Assembly (NCBI RefSeq): GCF_025362435.1
Contig: NZ_JANYGL010000097.1
Coordinates: 1-61,139 of the forward strand
DNA length: 61,139 nucleotides
Reading direction: 5' to 3'
DNA from: Polymorphobacter sp.
GTDB lineage: Bacteria; Pseudomonadota; Alphaproteobacteria; Sphingomonadales; Sphingomonadaceae
The position numbers were made by a program, and so were the translations under genes. Positions 8,144-16,858 of this stretch are shown piece by piece (the stretch's first letter is position 1; each line of letters starts with the position of its first letter). The notes under the pieces were generated by a model. The model saw only the letters and a program-made list of their open reading frames with translations. It ran no database searches and was not told the DNA's origin.

Positions 8144-9210
8144 CCCCGGACGCCGCCACGAGCGTCGCGCGCGCGGTCGACGAGTTGCGGCGCGGGCAGA
8201 TCGTCCGGGTGACGAGCGCGGGCGGCGACCTCGACGTCCTCGCGGTCGAACTCGCCGACGCCGCCGTACTGGCGCAGCTCGAAGCGACCGATCGCGCCGG
8301 GCTGGTCATTACCCCGCGGCGCGCGGCGGTGCTCCACATCGTCAACCAGAATGCGGCGGCGGGGCAGGATGTCGTCTGGATCGAGCGCCCGGTGTGGCTC
8401 GACCTTGCCGAGACGGTCGCGATCGCCGACCCCGGCGACGACCTGCGCCTGCCGTTCAAGGGACCGTTCCGTACGATCGTTCCCCCCGCGACGGCGGCAG
8501 CGCAGGCGGGCGTGCGGCTGGCGAAACTCGGCGGCATCCTCCCCGCGGTGTTCGCGGTCGCGAGCGCCGCCGGCGAGCCGCTCGCCGTCGCCGCCGCCGA
8601 CGTCCTCAGCTACGCCCGCGCCGACCGGCTGCGCATCGTCACACGCGCCCGCTTGCCACTCGACGGGGCGCCCGATTCCGAGGTCGTCGCCTTCCGTCCG
8701 GCCGAGGGCGGCCCCGAGCATCTCGCACTCGTCATCGGCCCGCGGGGGACGACGGCGCCGGTGCTGACTCGGCTCCATTCGGCGTGCCTGACCGGGGACG
8801 TCCTCGGCAGCCTCAAGTGCGATTGCGGCCCGCAGCTGCGCGCCGGACTCGTAGCGATCGCCGCGGCCGGAGGCGGAATACTGCTGTATCTCCAGCAGGA
8901 GGGGCGCGGTATCGGGCTGATCAACAAGCTCCGCGCCTACGCCCTCCAGGACCAAGGGTTTGATACCGTCGACGCCAACCTCCGCCTCGGTTTCGAGCCC
9001 GACGAGCGCGACTTCGCCGTCGCCGCGACGATGCTCCGCCTGCTCGGGGTCGGGCAGGTCCGGCTGTTGACCAATAACCCCGACAAGGTCGCCAGCCTCG
9101 CGGCGCACGGCATCGAGGTCGTCGAGCGCATCGCTCATTCGATGCCGCCCAACCCGCACAACGCCGACTATCTCAACACCAAGCGCGACCGCAGCGGGCA
9201 TTATCTGTGA
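8140..9210 (+). CDS. ribA: GTP cyclohydrolase II with degenerate RibB-like N-terminal domain
   Basis: It catalyses the first step of riboflavin synthesis from GTP. The GTG at 8140 overlaps the xthA stop (GTGA). The last 200 or so residues have the RibA hallmarks: zinc cysteines in CLTGDVLGSLKCDCG, YLQQEGRGIGLINKLRAYAL, and the terminal TNNPDKVASL. The first 150 or so residues follow the layout of DHBP synthase (RibB), for example LRRGQIVRVTSAGGDLDVLA and AGVRLAKLGGILPAVFAV, but lack the acidic DRENEGD active-site motif. They are probably a non-catalytic relic domain. Confidence 0.93.
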   Translation: MTPDAATSVARAVDELRRGQIVRVTSAGGDLDVLAVELADAAVLAQLEATDRAGLVITPRRAAVLHIVNQNAAAGQDVVWIERPVWLDLAETVAIADPGDDLRLPFKGPFRTIVPPATAAAQAGVRLAKLGGILPAVFAVASAAGEPLAVAAADVLSYARADRLRIVTRARLPLDGAPDSEVVAFRPAEGGPEHLALVIGPRGTTAPVLTRLHSACLTGDVLGSLKCDCGPQLRAGLVAIAAAGGGILLYLQQEGRGIGLINKLRAYALQDQGFDTVDANLRLGFEPDERDFAVAATMLRLLGVGQVRLLTNNPDKVASLAAHGIEVVERIAHSMPPNPHNADYLNTKRDRSGHYL

Positions 9211-9220
9211 CGCAGGTCGC

Positions 9221-9721
9221 GTGATCCTCGCCGTCGACACAGCTGCACTGACGCTGACCGCCGACGGCGTCTCGACCCCGTGCCTGATCGGCCGGTCGGG
9301 AGCGACTGCGGCCGCGAGCAAACACGAAGGCGACGGCTGCACGCCGCGCGGGCGCTGGGCGATCCGGTCGGCGATGATCCGGGCCGATCGCGTCGCCGCG
9401 CCGGTGACCACGCTGCCGTGGCGCGCGATCGACCCCGCCGACGGCTGGTCGGACGACCCGCGCGACCCGGCGTACAACCGCCGCGTCCGCCACCCGCACC
9501 CGTTCTCCGCCGAGCATCTGTGGCGCGACGACGGGCTGTACGACGTCATCGTCGAGCTCGGCTACAACGACGCGCCGCCGGTGCCGGGCAAGGGCAGCGC
9601 GATCTTCCTCCACTGCATGATCGCCGGGCACCCGACCGCCGGGTGCGTGGCGATCGACCGCGAGGCGCTCGAGGCCCTGCTGCCGCACCTCGCCCCCGGT
9701 GACTGGATCGAGATCACATGA
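9221..9721 (+). CDS. L,D-transpeptidase (YkuD) family protein
   Basis: A 166-residue protein starting at a GTG ten bases after the ribA stop. The C-terminal FLHCMIAGHPTAGCVAIDR contains the His and the GC catalytic cysteine of YkuD-type enzymes, which crosslink peptidoglycan through meso-diaminopimelate or attach proteins to it. No signal peptide is evident, so export is unclear. The end overlaps the VanZ gene by four bases (ATGA), suggesting an operon. Confidence 0.85.
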   Translation: MILAVDTAALTLTADGVSTPCLIGRSGATAAASKHEGDGCTPRGRWAIRSAMIRADRVAAPVTTLPWRAIDPADGWSDDPRDPAYNRRVRHPHPFSAEHLWRDDGLYDVIVELGYNDAPPVPGKGSAIFLHCMIAGHPTAGCVAIDREALEALLPHLAPGDWIEIT

Positions 9722-10065
9722 CCCCGCGCCTCCCCCGCATCATCTTCGCGGTTCTCCTCGTCGGCACCTTTATCGCCGCGATCCTGCCGAATGCGGAGGC
9801 ACCCGACCTCGGCGATGGTGACAAGATCAATCACATCGCCGCGTTCATCACCCTGAGCCTCGCCGCCGCATGGGCATGGCCGCGCGCCGCCCTGTGGCGC
9901 ATCGCGCTGTGGCTGAGCGCGCTCGGCGGGCTGATCGAGATCGTCCAGGCGATTCCGTTCATAGCCCGCGACGCCGAATGGAACGACTGGATCGCGGACA
10001 CCGTCGCGGTGGTGATCTCGCTCGCGATCGTTGGACTGTTGAGGCGCCTGTTTACGCGCTTGTAA
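9718..10065 (+). CDS. VanZ-like membrane protein
   Basis: A 115-residue protein with about four hydrophobic segments. The pattern DKINHIAAF in the second segment, then GGLIEIVQAIPFI and ARDAEWNDWIADTVAV, is the VanZ-like family signature. The function of such short VanZ proteins is unknown; they sit in the inner membrane. It is translationally coupled to the preceding L,D-transpeptidase gene. Confidence 0.85.
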   Translation: MTPRLPRIIFAVLLVGTFIAAILPNAEAPDLGDGDKINHIAAFITLSLAAAWAWPRAALWRIALWLSALGGLIEIVQAIPFIARDAEWNDWIADTVAVVISLAIVGLLRRLFTRL

Positions 10066-10118
10066 TTACCGCCCGCGCCGCATATTTGGCGATGATATAA
10101 AGTAACCTTGGAGGCGGC

Positions 10119-10490
10119 ATGGCCGCATCGCGTCCTTCCCAATCGTGGCTCGACTGGGCCGCCGTCTCGGCCTCGGGCCTGTGCCTGCTCCACTGCCTCG
10201 CGCTGCCGCTGGTGATCGCCGCGCTACCATCGTTCGGCGGCGCGGTTGCGGGCAGCGGGACGCACTGGGTCCTGCTCGCCTTCGCCCTGCCGGTCAGCCT
10301 GTGGGTCCTGACCCGCGACCCCTGGCCGGCCGGGCTCATCCCGCTCGCGCTCGGGGCAGCCGGGTTGAGCCTGATGACGCTCGGCGTCGCCTTCTACGAA
10401 GGACTGCCCGCCGAACGTGCCCTCACCGTCGCCGGGGTCAGCCTCGTCGCCGCCGCGCACATCATCCGCTGGCGGCGACGCCGGGCCTGA
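10119..10490 (+). CDS. MerC domain protein
   Basis: A 123-residue, four-segment membrane protein with CLLHCLALPL in its first helix region, the cysteine motif of the MerC family. MerC was described as a mercury transporter, but chromosomal copies without merA, as here, have no established role. TTGGAGG lies at the expected distance before the ATG. The gene ends directly against the converging M61 peptidase gene. Confidence 0.83.
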   Translation: MAASRPSQSWLDWAAVSASGLCLLHCLALPLVIAALPSFGGAVAGSGTHWVLLAFALPVSLWVLTRDPWPAGLIPLALGAAGLSLMTLGVAFYEGLPAERALTVAGVSLVAAAHIIRWRRRRA

Positions 10491-12413
10491 CTACTTCGTC
10501 CTGCTTGCGAGGATCGCGTCGAGCCGCGCCGGGCCGGTGCCGACCCGTTCGAGGTGCGGGTAGCGCAGGCCGCCGTTCCAATCGATTTTGACGACGCGGA
10601 AGCGGTCGGCGTTCTTGACCATCAACTCGACCGCGCTCCCGGTTTTGGCCGCCGTCACCGCGCGCTTGAGCCCATCGCCGTCATACGCATCGCCATTGAC
10701 CGCGAGGATTACCGTCCCGACCGTCAGCCCCGCCTTGAACGCCGGGCCGCCCCACATCACCGTCGTCAGGTCGCCGCCGCTACCGACGCTGAGCCCGAGC
10801 GAATAATTGAGGTCGACGCGCTTGGCGGTCGCGTCGGCGGTCTTGGCGAAGTCGCTCGGCTTGTCGGTATAGACGAGCTTGTAGCCGCCGCGGGCGATGC
10901 CATCGAGCGGCGCGCCGGGGCCGTGCGACGTCAGCCGGTCGTTAAGGAATTTCGCCCAGTCGTACGGCTCGGTCGCGTTCAACGCGGCGACGACGTCGTC
11001 GAAGGTGTAGCTGACTTCGGTCCACGCGCCGTCATCGACCCCGAAGAAGCGGTGGGCGAAATCGTCGAGCGAGCGCTTGCCGCCCGACCGTTCGCGGATC
11101 AGCGTGTCGGCATCGAGCCAGATCAACAGGCCTTCGGTGTAATAATCCTCCGACCGCTGCCAGTTGCGCCATGGCTCGGGGGCACGCGCGGCGGTGATCG
11201 GATCGTTGGTCGTGTCGATCAGCGGCTTCCACGTCCGCCCGATCACCGCGTCATAGGTCGCGGCATGGCCGGCGAGGACGTCGAGCGTCTGCTGCAAGGT
11301 CCACAGGCCAGACCGGGCGCCGAGGACCGTCCCGAAATACTGCGTCCCGCCCTCGTAAACCCACAGCACCGAGTTGCGCATCGGCACGTTGTAATTCGGC
11401 GTCCACGAGTCGGCGCCGCGGCGGAACTTGCCGTCCCAGCTGTGGGTGAATTCATGGGGCAGCAGGTTGCGCGCGGCGGGGTTCTTGTCCCACTCGGTAA
11501 AATACCCCGGGACCGAGCCGTTCTCGCTCGACCGGTGGTGTTCGAGCCCGATGCCGCCCTGCTTGTCGCTCAGCGCGAGGAGCAGGTCGTAATGATCGAA
11601 ATGCTTCGACCCGAACAACGCAACGGCTTCCTTGACCATCTTCACATGCGGCGCGATCTGTGCGTCGGTCGCAGCGAGCAGGTCGGGACGGTCGGCGACG
11701 ACGTCGAGCGTGACCGGACGCGACGACGTGTCGAGCGGGATGACGCGCATGTAGCGCCCGGCGAAGATCGGCGAGTCGACGAGCGTCTCGAACGGCACGG
11801 TGTTGAAGGTAGTTTCGCCGGCGGGGGCACCGGCAACGGGGCGGAGCGCGGTCGCGACCTTCCAGCCGTCGGGGAACTTGACCGTCGCCGACACCGGGAT
11901 CTGCCGGGTGAAATACCCCGCCGGGTACAGCGTCGTCTGGTCGAATTCGAGGTTGAGCATGTTCGGCGTGATGACGACGCGGCCCTGCTTCGGATCGGTC
12001 GGCGAGACGAACTGGAAGTCGAGGTCGACCGCGCTCGCTCCCGCGGGCACGTCTATGTGGAAGGCGTAGACGTCGACCGGGTCGCGCGTCCATTCGATCC
12101 GCGTCGCCCCGGCGTGGATGATCAGCCCGGCGAGCTTGTCGATCGGCCCGCGGGGCGAATGCTTGCCCGGCAGCCATTCGGGATAGAGCAAGGTCATCGG
12201 CCCCGGCCCCGCCACCGGGATCGTCTCGTGGACCGTCAGGATGCGGCGATCGAGGTCGGTCGCGTCGACGTGGACAGTGATCGTACCGGGGTACGGCTTA
12301 TCGACCGGGGCGATCGTCGCCGGGGGCATCGGCACGGGCTGCGGCTGGGGCGGCGATTGCGCGAGCGCGGGGGCGGCGAGCAGCGCGGCGGCGAGCGCGA
12401 GGCGAGAGATCAT
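10491..12413 (-). CDS. M61 family metallopeptidase with PDZ domain
   Basis: A 640-residue secreted peptidase with a cleavable signal (MISRLALAAALLAAPALAQ). The zinc motif is LLPHEFTHSWDGKF near residue 320, with the downstream Glu region YEGGTQYFG. A PDZ domain lies near residues 540-610 (SLGLSVGSGGDLTTVMWGG). Family members are glycyl aminopeptidases acting in the periplasm or outside the cell. A family-A palindrome separates it from the next peptidase gene upstream on the same strand. Confidence 0.92.
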   Translation of the reverse strand: MISRLALAAALLAAPALAQSPPQPQPVPMPPATIAPVDKPYPGTITVHVDATDLDRRILTVHETIPVAGPGPMTLLYPEWLPGKHSPRGPIDKLAGLIIHAGATRIEWTRDPVDVYAFHIDVPAGASAVDLDFQFVSPTDPKQGRVVITPNMLNLEFDQTTLYPAGYFTRQIPVSATVKFPDGWKVATALRPVAGAPAGETTFNTVPFETLVDSPIFAGRYMRVIPLDTSSRPVTLDVVADRPDLLAATDAQIAPHVKMVKEAVALFGSKHFDHYDLLLALSDKQGGIGLEHHRSSENGSVPGYFTEWDKNPAARNLLPHEFTHSWDGKFRRGADSWTPNYNVPMRNSVLWVYEGGTQYFGTVLGARSGLWTLQQTLDVLAGHAATYDAVIGRTWKPLIDTTNDPITAARAPEPWRNWQRSEDYYTEGLLIWLDADTLIRERSGGKRSLDDFAHRFFGVDDGAWTEVSYTFDDVVAALNATEPYDWAKFLNDRLTSHGPGAPLDGIARGGYKLVYTDKPSDFAKTADATAKRVDLNYSLGLSVGSGGDLTTVMWGGPAFKAGLTVGTVILAVNGDAYDGDGLKRAVTAAKTGSAVELMVKNADRFRVVKIDWNGGLRYPHLERVGTGPARLDAILASRTK

Positions 12414-12456
12414 CGCGAAAGAACTTTCAGGAGAGGAGACGTCGTCTAGTTCAGCG

Positions 12457-12484
12457 TGTCATCCCCGCGCAGGCGGGGATGACA
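12457..12484. repeat. Family-A palindrome, single copy
   Basis: Two 12-base arms, TGTCATCCCCGC and GCGGGGATGACA, form a perfect palindrome around GCAG. It lies between the M61 and M3 peptidase genes and may terminate or stabilise the M3 transcript. Confidence 0.8.
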
Positions 12485-12496
12485 GCAGGAGTGCGA

Positions 12497-14623
12497 TCAG
12501 CTTCCCGTCGCCGCGGTCGCGACCGGAACCGGGAAGCCCATCGACCGCAGATACGCATCGACCTTCGGATCGCGCCCGCGGAAGTTGCGGAAGGCGACCG
12601 CCGGATCGACCGTGTTGCCGACCGAGGTGATCGTGTCGTGAAGCCGCTTCGCCACGACGGGGTCATACGCCCCGCCCGCTTCGGTGAACGCCTCGAAGGC
12701 GTCGTGGTCGAGGACCGCCGCCCAGAGGTAGCCGTAATAGCCCGCGGCATAGCCCTCTCCGGCGAAGACGTGGCCGAATTGCGGGATGCGGTGGCGCATG
12801 ACGATTTCGGCGGGCATGCCGAGTTCGGTGAGGGTCGTGCTCTCGAACGCCTTGGGGTCGATCGGTACGTCGCCCGCAAGGTGGAGCTTGAGGTCGACGA
12901 TCGCGCTCGCCTGCGCCTCGACGACGCCGAACGCGGCGTTGAAGGTCTCGGCGCGCTTGATCTTGGCGATCAGGTCGGCGGGCAGCGGCTTACCCTGCGC
13001 GTTGACGAGCATCGCCTGGACTTCGGGAGTGGTGAACCAGTTCTCGTTAAGCTGACTCGGGAATTCGACGAAGTCGCGGACGGTGTTGGTCCCCGATACC
13101 GTCGGATAGACGACATTCGAGTTGAGCCCGTGGAGCGCGTGGCCGAATTCGTGGAACATCGTCTTGGCGTCGTCGAACGAGATCGTCACCGGCTGGCCGG
13201 GGTCGGCCTTGATGAAGTTGGCGTTGTTCGAGACGATCGTCGGGACGTCGCCGTCGACGCGCGACTGCTCGCGATACGCGTTCATCCACGCCCCCGAGTT
13301 CTTGCCGGCGCGGGCGTACGGGTCGAAATACCATAGCCCGACGTGCTTGCCGTCGCGGCCCTTGACCTCCCAGACTGTAACGTCGGGGTGGAACACCGGC
13401 AGGCCGTGGACCTGCGTGAAGGTGAAGCCGTAGACCTTGCCGGCGGCGAAGAACATCGCGGCGCGGACGTGGTCGAGCTGGAGGTACGGCTTCACCTCGT
13501 TCATATCGAGGTCGTACTTCGCCTTGCGGACCTTCTCGGCGTAATAGCGATAGTCCCACGGCGCGATCTTGAACTTGCCGCCTTCCTTGTCGACGACCGC
13601 CTGCATCACCGCGACGTCCTGATGGACCTGCGCCACCGCGGGCTTCCACGCGGCGAGTTCGAGCGCGAGCGCGTTGTCGGGGGTCTTCGCCATCTTGCTG
13701 GCGATCTGCCAGTGGGCGTAGGTCGGGTAGCCGATCAATTTGGCGTTCGCCGCGCGCAGGTGGAGGATCTGGGTGACGATCGCGTTATTGTCAGTCGCGC
13801 CGCCATTGTCGCCGCGCTTGGTCCACATCGCGAAGCCTTTTTCGCGGCTGGCGCGGTCGTCGGCGTAGGTCAGGAACGGCTCCATCGACGAGCGCGTGTT
13901 GGTGATCAGCCACTTGCCCGGCTGGCCGCGCTTGACCCCCTCGGCGGCGGCGGCGGCGACCTGCGCCGGGGTCAGCCCCGACAGCTGCTCCTTTGAATCG
14001 AGCGTCAGGACATAGCTTTCCTCGTCGGCGAGCTCGTTCTGCGCGAACTTGGTATAGAGCGACGCGAGTTTCTCGTTGTTCGCGGAGAACTCAGCCTTCG
14101 CCGCCGGCGACAGCTTCGCGCCCTGCTCGGCAAAGCGCGTCCAATAGACCCAGACTAGCCGCTGCTGTTCGGGCGTCAGCTTCGCCTTGGCGGGAGAATT
14201 ATAGACCGCGTCGATCCGGGCGAACAACGCCGGGTTCTGGGTGATCCGGTCGCCGAACGCCGACATCTTCGGCGCCATCTCGGTTTCGACCTTCTGGAAC
14301 TCGGGCGACTTCAAATTGCCCGACCACACGCCAAAGATCGCGCCCACGCGGTTGAGCGCGGCACCCGACTTCTCGAGCGGGACGATCGTGTTGTCGAAGG
14401 TCGGCACGGCCTTGTTCGCGGTGATCGCATCGATTTCGGCGAGGTTCTCGGCCATCGCGGTGTCGAGCGCGGGGGCGAAATCGGCGACCTTGACCGCAGC
14501 GAAGTTCGGCTCGCCGCCATACGGCCCGGTCCAAGGCGCAAGGAGCGGGTTGGACGGCGCGGCGGCGGCCGGAACCGCGATGAACGCCAGAACGCACGCA
14601 CCGATCAGCAAACCAAATTTCAT
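12497..14623 (-). CDS. dcp: M3 family peptidyl-dipeptidase / oligopeptidase
   Basis: A 708-residue enzyme starting at the ATG at 14621-14623 (MKFGLLIGACVLAF, a signal peptide), with GGGGAG upstream. The thimet-oligopeptidase zinc motif MFHEFGHALHG is near residue 490, and the C-terminal substrate loop FAGEGYAAGYYGYLWA is present. The signal peptide fits a periplasmic Dcp-type dipeptidyl carboxypeptidase rather than cytoplasmic OpdA; the symbol is given on that basis. Together with M61 it suggests peptide scavenging in the periplasm. Confidence 0.9.
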   Translation of the reverse strand: MKFGLLIGACVLAFIAVPAAAAPSNPLLAPWTGPYGGEPNFAAVKVADFAPALDTAMAENLAEIDAITANKAVPTFDNTIVPLEKSGAALNRVGAIFGVWSGNLKSPEFQKVETEMAPKMSAFGDRITQNPALFARIDAVYNSPAKAKLTPEQQRLVWVYWTRFAEQGAKLSPAAKAEFSANNEKLASLYTKFAQNELADEESYVLTLDSKEQLSGLTPAQVAAAAAEGVKRGQPGKWLITNTRSSMEPFLTYADDRASREKGFAMWTKRGDNGGATDNNAIVTQILHLRAANAKLIGYPTYAHWQIASKMAKTPDNALALELAAWKPAVAQVHQDVAVMQAVVDKEGGKFKIAPWDYRYYAEKVRKAKYDLDMNEVKPYLQLDHVRAAMFFAAGKVYGFTFTQVHGLPVFHPDVTVWEVKGRDGKHVGLWYFDPYARAGKNSGAWMNAYREQSRVDGDVPTIVSNNANFIKADPGQPVTISFDDAKTMFHEFGHALHGLNSNVVYPTVSGTNTVRDFVEFPSQLNENWFTTPEVQAMLVNAQGKPLPADLIAKIKRAETFNAAFGVVEAQASAIVDLKLHLAGDVPIDPKAFESTTLTELGMPAEIVMRHRIPQFGHVFAGEGYAAGYYGYLWAAVLDHDAFEAFTEAGGAYDPVVAKRLHDTITSVGNTVDPAVAFRNFRGRDPKVDAYLRSMGFPVPVATAATGS

Positions 14624-14674
14624 CGACAACTCCCCGGGAACGCGGGGACGCTACACCGACTCGCGCGGGTTTTC

Positions 14675-15343
14675 CTAGCCCCGCGCGCCGAACAGCGCGC
14701 TGCCGACACGGACACACGTCGCGCCGAGCATCACCGCGGTCTCGTAATCCGCCGACATGCCCATGCTCAGTCCGGCCAGGCCGTGATCGCGCGCGAGTTT
14801 GGCGAGGAGCGCGAAGAACGGCGCCGCCTCGATCCCCTCGGGAGGAACCGCCATCAGCCCGGCGACCGGGAGATCGTGGCCGCGCGCCAGATCGAGCAAC
14901 GCCTTGAGCTCACCGAGCGCGACGCCGCCCTTCTGCGCCTCGTCGCCAATATTTACCTGGATGAAGCAATCGGGGCGCTTGGCCGCCGTCGCCATCGCGC
15001 CCGCCAGTGCGATGACGAGCGACGGCCGGTCGACGCTATGGATGACGTCGAATAGCTCGACTGCATCACGCGCCTTGTTCGACTGGAGTTGGCCGACGAG
15101 GTGGAGCCGGACCCCGGGGTACGCCGCGCACAATGCGGGCCACTTCGCCGCCGTCTCCTGGACACGATTCTCGCCGAACGAGCGCTGCCCGGCGACGAGC
15201 AGCGGCTCGATCGCTGACGCGTCGTGGGTCTTCGATACCGCAATCAGCTCGATCGCCGCCGGATCGCGCTTCGCCAACGCCGCCGCCCGCGCGATCGATT
15301 CGCGCACTGCCGCCAGCCGTCCCGTCGCATCTTCAATCATCAT
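14675..15343 (-). CDS. yggS: YggS-family pyridoxal-phosphate homeostasis protein
   Basis: A 222-residue single-domain PLP protein of the alanine-racemase fold. ELIAVSKTH holds the PLP lysine, and RSFGENRVQE, HLVGQLQSNKA, and MGMSADYETAVMLGATCVRVGSALFG follow. It buffers free PLP and affects amino-acid pools; no enzyme activity is known. It is read from the same strand as the following small outer-membrane-like gene. Confidence 0.95.
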   Translation of the reverse strand: MMIEDATGRLAAVRESIARAAALAKRDPAAIELIAVSKTHDASAIEPLLVAGQRSFGENRVQETAAKWPALCAAYPGVRLHLVGQLQSNKARDAVELFDVIHSVDRPSLVIALAGAMATAAKRPDCFIQVNIGDEAQKGGVALGELKALLDLARGHDLPVAGLMAVPPEGIEAAPFFALLAKLARDHGLAGLSMGMSADYETAVMLGATCVRVGSALFGARG

Positions 15344-15375
15344 CGCCGCGCTATACGCAGCGCGCGGCGTCGCGG

Positions 15376-16179
15376 CTAGAAGGTGAAGGCGGTGCCGAAA
15401 TAGACCGACTGGTCGCGCTTCGCCGGATCGACCGTGGCGTCGAGCGTCTTGTACCGCACCCCGCCGGTCAGCGAGAGCTGCGGCGTCAGCAGATACGCGC
15501 CGCCGAACTCGACCGAATAGCGCCGGTCGGCGGGCAGCGGCGATAGCGGCGTGATCGGCGTCAGCAGCGCCGGAGCACCGGTCTCGGCAGCGATCTGGAG
15601 GCTCGTCTTCCAGCTGGCACCACGATAGCTGACCCCGACATCGACCGCATCACGCCGCGGCGTCAGGCTCGTCGGCAGCGTCCCGCCCAGCGTCTCCGAC
15701 CGCGAATAGCCGCCCGACACCGCGAAATTACGCCAGCCGACCGCGAGATCGACGTTGTACGCTGCCGGCGTAACTGCGGCGGTCTCGACCGGCGCGGCGG
15801 CTTTCGACGTATCGGCAACCGCGGCGACGACGCGCGAGGTCACGCCGACGCTGAATGCGCGACGGTTGTCGGCCTTGCCCGAAGGCGTGAAGCGGAAGGC
15901 ACGCTCGACCGTCGCGGTGCGCGCGTTGGCGGCACCTTGGCCGGGAGCGGTGAAGCTGAACTTGCCGGCATCGACGAGCGACGGCGCAAACGACGCGAGA
16001 TTGCCGACGCGCAACCGGTCCGCGTTGCTGCCGTCATCGATCGACAGCGTCGACGTGACCTGGTGCTTGACCTGCTTGACGACGGCCGACGCCGGATGCG
16101 CCGCGAGTGCGGCCAGCAGCAACGCTGCCGGCACGGCGATGCGGATGCCGTCCGCAATCCTCGCTGTTTCCATCCCCAT
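15376..16179 (-). CDS. Porin-like outer-membrane hypothetical protein
   Basis: A 267-residue protein. The signal peptide ([18 protein letters not shown]) is followed by alternating hydrophobic-polar stretches, such as [19 protein letters not shown] and [19 protein letters not shown]. The last residues, YFGTAFTF, end in phenylalanine, the usual outer-membrane beta-barrel terminus. No specific family is recognised. Two close ATGs (16179, 16173) are possible starts. It lies divergent to the DUF3576 lipoprotein gene. Confidence 0.65.
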   Translation of the reverse strand: MGMETARIADGIRIAVPAALLLAALAAHPASAVVKQVKHQVTSTLSIDDGSNADRLRVGNLASFAPSLVDAGKFSFTAPGQGAANARTATVERAFRFTPSGKADNRRAFSVGVTSRVVAAVADTSKAAAPVETAAVTPAAYNVDLAVGWRNFAVSGGYSRSETLGGTLPTSLTPRRDAVDVGVSYRGASWKTSLQIAAETGAPALLTPITPLSPLPADRRYSVEFGGAYLLTPQLSLTGGVRYKTLDATVDPAKRDQSVYFGTAFTF

Positions 16180-16411
16180 GACGTCTGCCCACTATCAGGA
16201 CGTTGTTCGTTCGCCCAGTCCCCAACAACACCCTTACCTGTCAAAGGCTGCCGGAATCTTGACAAGCTACGGCATATGCTGGCGATTCCCCTCGCCCGAG
16301 AGTCGAATCAATCGAAGGTGTTGCGCCGATGCATCGCCTCGGGCATCGCCCTTTGCGCGGACGCGCGCGCGACCTATAAGGGCGCCGCAATCAAGGTGCG
16401 GAGTTACACGA

Positions 16412-16858
16412 ATGGTTTCAGCCGGTCGAGCAAGTGCAAGCGCAGCGTTGATGGCGCTCGCGCTTCTCGGCGGCTGCAGCCATGGCCACGCCAAGAAGGT
16501 CCGGCCCGAGACGCTGGCCCCGGCGCGGCTGGCGACGATCGGGATCAACGCCTATCTGTGGCAGGCGAGCCTCGACACGATCGCGTTCATGCCGATCGCC
16601 TCGGTCGATTCGAACGGCGGCGTCATCGTCACCGACTGGTATGTCAGCCCGGCGACGCCGAGCGAGCGGATCAAGGTGACGATTACCATCCTAGACACCG
16701 TCCTGCGTGCCGATGCGGTCCGCGTCTCGGCCAACCGCCAGCAGCTCGGCGCGGCCGGCTGGGTCGAGGTTCCGGTTCGCGCCGGCACCGTCCAGAAGCT
16801 CGAGGAGACGATCCTCGGTCACGCCCGCGACCTGCGCCAGGCCGCGATCACCGGGTGA
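16412..16858 (+). CDS. DUF3576 lipoprotein
   Basis: A 148-residue protein starting at the ATG at 16412. The signal sequence ends in a lipobox ALLGGCSHG. The remainder ([20 protein letters not shown], then [12 protein letters not shown]) matches DUF3576, a family found in alphaproteobacteria immediately ahead of leuS and lptE, as here. It is presumably an envelope lipoprotein; its role is unknown. Its stop overlaps the leuS start. Confidence 0.88.
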   Translation: MVSAGRASASAALMALALLGGCSHGHAKKVRPETLAPARLATIGINAYLWQASLDTIAFMPIASVDSNGGVIVTDWYVSPATPSERIKVTITILDTVLRADAVRVSANRQQLGAAGWVEVPVRAGTVQKLEETILGHARDLRQAAITG

